Both the position numbers and the translations under genes were made by a program. Under the pieces are notes generated by a model, which was not told the origin of the DNA, did no database searches, and worked only from the letters and a program-made list of their open reading frames with translations. Shown here piece after piece: positions 28,105 through 31,634 of a DNA stretch of 31,634 nt (position 1 is the first letter of the stretch; each line of letters starts with the position of its first letter). Location of the stretch: contig NW_008246133.1 in the NCBI RefSeq assembly GCF_000281045.1, positions 152,573 through 184,206 on the forward strand, in the 5' to 3' direction. Source of the DNA: Saprolegnia diclina VS20 (Eukaryota; Oomycota; Saprolegniomycetes; Saprolegniales; Saprolegniaceae).

Positions 28105-30086
28105 CGCGTCGAGGATCCAAGATGAGTCCGCGGTGATTCGAGCAGCAGCAAGCAGCCAATGGTTGGTTATAACAGGAAAACCTCCCAAAAGACATACCTC
28201 GAAACGGCCACATCGAAGCAGCTAAATAGTGTTATACAGAGCACAGCACGCAATTACCGCATTGGCGGGCTTCCAGACCACGACTTAGAGCGCTCTCCAA
28301 TACCCAGCTCAAGCTTAGACCTGGCCAGGCCGTATATGACGCATCATATCGATGATCCATTCCATTCCCAGCTTATCGATGGTATGTACGAATATAGTGT
28401 GGTCGCGGTAGTTTTCACGTTCGTATAGTGTATATCTGGACACAATAAGTACTGTGAAATGTTTGCAACCAGTTGATTGCTGGATACGATCGGTGCCTTC
28501 ATACGCTGCCGGACTCGGAGCCATGAGCCACAAGTTTCGTACACGACGACGCGAGTACATGTGCGATGGGTTCTTCCTGGTGCTTTCGTGTCCTCCTTTG
28601 CGGCTCAGCACAACGGGCTCGTTTCAATATCCTCTAGAAACGTATATTTACACTGTATAGTGTTTGCAAAGGACTCGAAAACGACTGGTGGTTGCTCAGT
28701 TTGCATTTTGAGTTGTAGCGGTCCCGAGGATGACAGAATTCGATGACATCGTTCCGCTGTATAACTTGGGAGTGCGCCTCAGGCGCGCGGTGGCCGCTCG
28801 ATCTTCTCTCTGAGGCACCATCGATAGGATAGAATCAATAGGATCGATACTTGGATAGTCTAGATCGTGGCCATCGAGAGCTATGGAGACCCCAGTGTTT
28901 GTGATCTGGGTGGTTACGTCCGGTTGGTTTTCAACTGCGACTTGATTTTCTTCACCTCGGCGGCCAAACAAGAACGTCAGCGTCATAGTACGCGGGAGCT
29001 AGGCTTCAAGCCGCTACTACCCCTCCCGTGTCTCCATCTGCTTCGACATGCTCTATATCCTCTCGCGTCGGTAGATATCTTATATTTCCGATACACTAAG
29101 CTATAAGAAGAAACGACCATCTTATTGTACGTGCCAAGCAATCGTCAAAGACAGCACGGCGACAGACAAGTCGACATCGCAGGAACCAAGCGATACAACG
29201 ATGATAAGCGGGGTGGGTTAGTAGACGTTTGTTCGGTGCGGCAAGGTGCTATACCGCTATTCTCAGGCACCGGCATCATCGATCACCTCGGGACCGTCCG
29301 ATATGGTCGGCCCTTCTACGCCTCGCGAAAGCTCGCAAAGAAAAGCTGCAACCGCGCCCTCGACGCCAAGTCTCTACAGACGTCGCGATCGGCTCATGCG
29401 GTTGTGTCCACAAGGGAATTACCCTATGTCAGTACATTGCGTGCCACTACCAATCACGACCATTCGCTTGAAGCGCCGAAGATTCCACGCCATCAGGATA
29501 CTAGAGATTTGCAAGTGGATTTCACGTTCATATTCGGGCTCGAGCAAGGAGCGAGTGATCCAACGATCTCTCGTGTGCCCACCACTGCCCGACGGCCAAC
29601 CACCTAGGAGTCAGAATATCGAGCATCTTCGATGCAATAGCACACTTCGTACGCTTCAACGACCAAGCAAGATGTTGCTATGACACGGCTATGCTAACGT
29701 GAACGTGGCCATCTCGTCCATTTTCATGCAAGGCATCCAACCGTCCCACCACCAACGAATCTCCAAGGCAATCCGAGGTGTGGTACCTCGTCTCTCAGGC
29801 GGACCTTGGTTCGACCGGCCGCAGGACGTTGTCTTTAGTCGCACCCTCGACTACTACTTGTATATACTGTGACTACTACATGTACATATCGTAGACGCTA
29901 TAAGTATATGGTTCAGCTTGAGAGCACGCCCAGGGTCGCCTGCGCGCGCGTTGTGCCAGTGTGATTGCGCCTTTCTGTCGAGATTATCGTGTACTTTGTA
30001 AGGTAATTTCACCACCAGCTGGCACCACCAGGCGAGAACGTTCGCCGTGTCTGCTGGTGTGTCATTCATTTCCAAACCCGTTGCCG
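28105..30086. other. Two-kilobase intergenic region
   Basis: It lies between the starts of the divergent RRP15-like and START/FYVE genes. Composition is mixed with several ATCGAT/GGATAG clusters at 28350-28380 and 28820-28860. Overlapping plus frames at 29125-29607 and 29246-29683 and a minus frame at 28696-28986 lack recognisable motifs. No RNA gene or transposon ends were seen. Confidence 0.35.
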
Positions 30087-31094
30087 ATGGTCGAACTCAC
30101 GCTGCACCCGGGCGGGCCGACGACCGACGAGCTCCACCTCGCGCGGACGGCCTTCAAGGAGCTCATCGCGGCCGTCGAGACCGACTCGCCCATGCACTAC
30201 CCGCCCGAGGTCGCGACCTTGACCGCAACGACGATGCTCAAGGCGTCGCTGCAGGACATCTGCGGCCTCTTCCATCGGGCGGCAACGAATGGCTTTGGCC
30301 TCCATACGACGCGCACCGAGCTGCTCCGGACGCTTCTGCCGCTCACTGAGCACTCGTTTGCGGGTAGCCGCTGGAGCCTCCTCCCGCTGCCGATCCCGCT
30401 TGTCCAGCGCCGCGATCTGCGCTACGTCGAGTACTTTGACACGTTCATCACGTCGCATGGCCGCGTCGGCTTTGCCCGCGCCTTGCACTCGATCGACGAC
30501 GACGAGTGCATGCCCGTGCGCGGCTGCCTCCGCGCCAAGGTGCTTGCGTCCGGGTACGTCTTTCGCGAGTGCAGCGACGTGGCCGGCGCGTACACCGTGA
30601 CGCTCGTGCTCAACGTCGACTTTGGCGGCCACCTCCCGCAGTGGGCGATCAACGCAGGCTTGCAGTCGCGCGTCAAGCACATCTACACGCTCGAAAGCCT
30701 GTTGCGCACGTCGAAGCGGTCGTCGGCGCGGCCCCGCTGCGGCCATTGCAGTCGCCACTTTCGGTTCTTTCAAAAGCCACGTACCTGCAGCGCGTGCGGC
30801 GACGTCTTTTGCAAGCGCTGCTGCGACGAAAGCACGTGCACCGACTGCCGCGTCGCCGTCTACTCGCCGTCGTCGCTGCGGCCGTCGATGCTGGACGACA
30901 CGATGTTTCGGTCCGCGGGCCGGAACCGCCTCGAGAGCTCGCGCAGTGCGTACAACTTGCACCGCGCTTTGGAAGCCGACCAGCTGCTCGGCGCCGAGCC
31001 GAGTAGCCTTCCGGAAGGCCGCCTCAAGGCGAGCAGCGTCGTCGACTTGTCCTACTTGTCGGACTTTGCGACCGAGCACGGGATTGACGTCTAG
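30087..31094 (+). CDS. START-like lipid-binding protein with FYVE-variant zinc finger
   Basis: A single exon of 335 aa from ATG 30087 (MVELTLHPGG). The N-terminal two thirds resemble the START-like domain common in oomycetes, with RWSLLPLPIPLVQRRDLRYVEY, GFARALHSID, VRGCLRAKVLASGYVFREC and LVLNVDFGGHLPQWAINAGL. Residues of about 218-260 form an eight-Cys zinc finger: CGHCSRHFRFF, RTCSACGDVFCKRCC, CTDC. The Cys spacing is that of FYVE fingers, but the central basic R(R/K)HHCR motif, which binds PtdIns3P, reads KPRTCSACG. A Ser-rich tail follows (SRSAYNLHR, SSVVDLSYLSD). The domain pair suggests a lipid-sensing or trafficking protein, but loss of the basic motif argues against normal PtdIns3P binding. 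An in-frame upstream extension to 29961 exists and is not favoured. Confidence 0.85.
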   Translation: MVELTLHPGGPTTDELHLARTAFKELIAAVETDSPMHYPPEVATLTATTMLKASLQDICGLFHRAATNGFGLHTTRTELLRTLLPLTEHSFAGSRWSLLPLPIPLVQRRDLRYVEYFDTFITSHGRVGFARALHSIDDDECMPVRGCLRAKVLASGYVFRECSDVAGAYTVTLVLNVDFGGHLPQWAINAGLQSRVKHIYTLESLLRTSKRSSARPRCGHCSRHFRFFQKPRTCSACGDVFCKRCCDESTCTDCRVAVYSPSSLRPSMLDDTMFRSAGRNRLESSRSAYNLHRALEADQLLGAEPSSLPEGRLKASSVVDLSYLSDFATEHGIDV

Positions 31095-31634
31095 CGCGTG
31101 TGGGCAGATCGATGTGGTCTTCGTTCTGTCAAAATAATGTAGTCAACAGTGTCGTGTCTTTTTGTGGACAACTTGTCTTTTGGCGCGTTGTTTGGCGAGA
31201 TGAACGACGGTGTGTGGACTCAAAGTCAGCACGTTCGTCTGCTGTGCGCACACGACACTGCTGCTTGGCTCATTTTAGCTTTGCCAAAGGATGGCATTGG
31301 ACCAAAATTGGAGACAAGTTATTAAAAACCTCGCAACTCGCAAATCAAACAGTCCAAACACTTATTTCCTCTTGTAAAAGCGAATCCGATTCACAAATTA
31401 CTCGAATGCGTTTTTTGCAAAAAAAATGAGAAAATTGCGAGGCTTTTTTTGAGAAATACTCCAACTCTGATGCCACCAACACAATAGGACTACCGACGTC
31501 GCGAGCGATCCAAGCTTGTTCGTCCTTAGTCACCGCGTCTTGCTGACAGGTCACTGCAACGTAATGCAGTGGCGATGTTAGGACGTTCTGACGTTCTGAC
31601 CGCCCGTGAGACGAGGCGGCCGAGGGTACTGGTC
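31095..31634. other. Downstream intergenic, AT-rich
   Basis: The 3' region of the START/FYVE gene, with A-runs and T-runs at about 31420-31450 and a TGACGTTC direct duplication near 31587. No gene was seen to the window end. Confidence 0.4.

Noticed and set aside
29125-29683. Two overlapping plus-strand frames of 145-160 codons
   Set aside because: Neither shows a domain, and both overlap the same DNA with similar openness, so chance is more likely.
1-31634. tRNA, rRNA, CRISPR arrays or bacterial operon signals
   Set aside because: I found no cloverleaf-type sequence, rRNA blocks or regularly spaced repeats. Gene structure is eukaryotic.

Overview
The window looks like nuclear DNA of an oomycete, most likely a saprolegnialean (Saprolegnia/Achlya/Aphanomyces type). 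The pointers are GC-rich compact genes on both strands, 38 reconstructable introns of only 42-63 nt, and the gene set: a START plus FYVE-like protein, GPI-type GH17 glucanases, a secreted Kazal-like protein, a WRKY19-like Cys/His-repeat zinc finger, a polycystin-type channel and a rhomboid. Exon models were built by hand from reading frame, GT..AG borders and family resemblance. There is no transcript evidence, and the species assignment is inference.

Layout. 1-331 (-): secreted Kazal-like protein running off the edge, with a decayed copy of its 5' end near 1.2 kb. 1.3-3.55 kb (-): polycystin/TRPP-like channel, 4 exons. 3.6-5.3 kb: no convincing gene. 5.28-7.16 kb (+): 12-exon ankyrin protein in which most exons are exactly one repeat. 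7.3-8.4 kb (-): OMA1-like M48 metalloprotease, 8 exons. 8.57-10.5 kb (-): multi-pass membrane LRR protein. 10.8-14.6 kb (-): tandem pair of GH17 beta-1,3-glucanases, the downstream one interrupted by a 653-base N gap. 15.4-17.1 kb (-): single-pass membrane protein with a Pro-rich tail and duplicated motifs. 17.66-18.3 kb (-): member of a four-copy family, broken by an in-frame stop. 18.7-19.3 kb (+): WRKY19-like zinc-repeat protein. 19.77-21.2 kb (-): rhomboid protease, 8 exons. 22.5-25.8 kb (+): three more members of the four-copy family in tandem. 26.36-26.59 kb (-): ribosomal protein eL29. 26.9-27.15 kb (-): probable 72-aa membrane protein. 27.2-28.1 kb (-): RRP15-like ribosome biogenesis factor. 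28.1-30.1 kb: nothing convincing. 30.1-31.1 kb (+): START plus FYVE-variant protein.

The genes do not form one pathway. The themes are cell-wall glucan remodelling (GH17 pair), membrane proteolysis and mitochondrial quality control (rhomboid, OMA1), ribosome production (eL29, RRP15) and lineage-specific expansions. The most interesting items are: (1) a four-member family of about 215-aa proteins that reads as a HAD-fold family with its catalytic aspartates gone; (2) a GH17 copy that has lost its predicted acid/base Glu while keeping its nucleophile; (3) an ankyrin gene built from one-repeat, phase-0 exons; (4) a receptor-like membrane protein with a duplicated acidic/tyrosine motif ending in DTLPLG.
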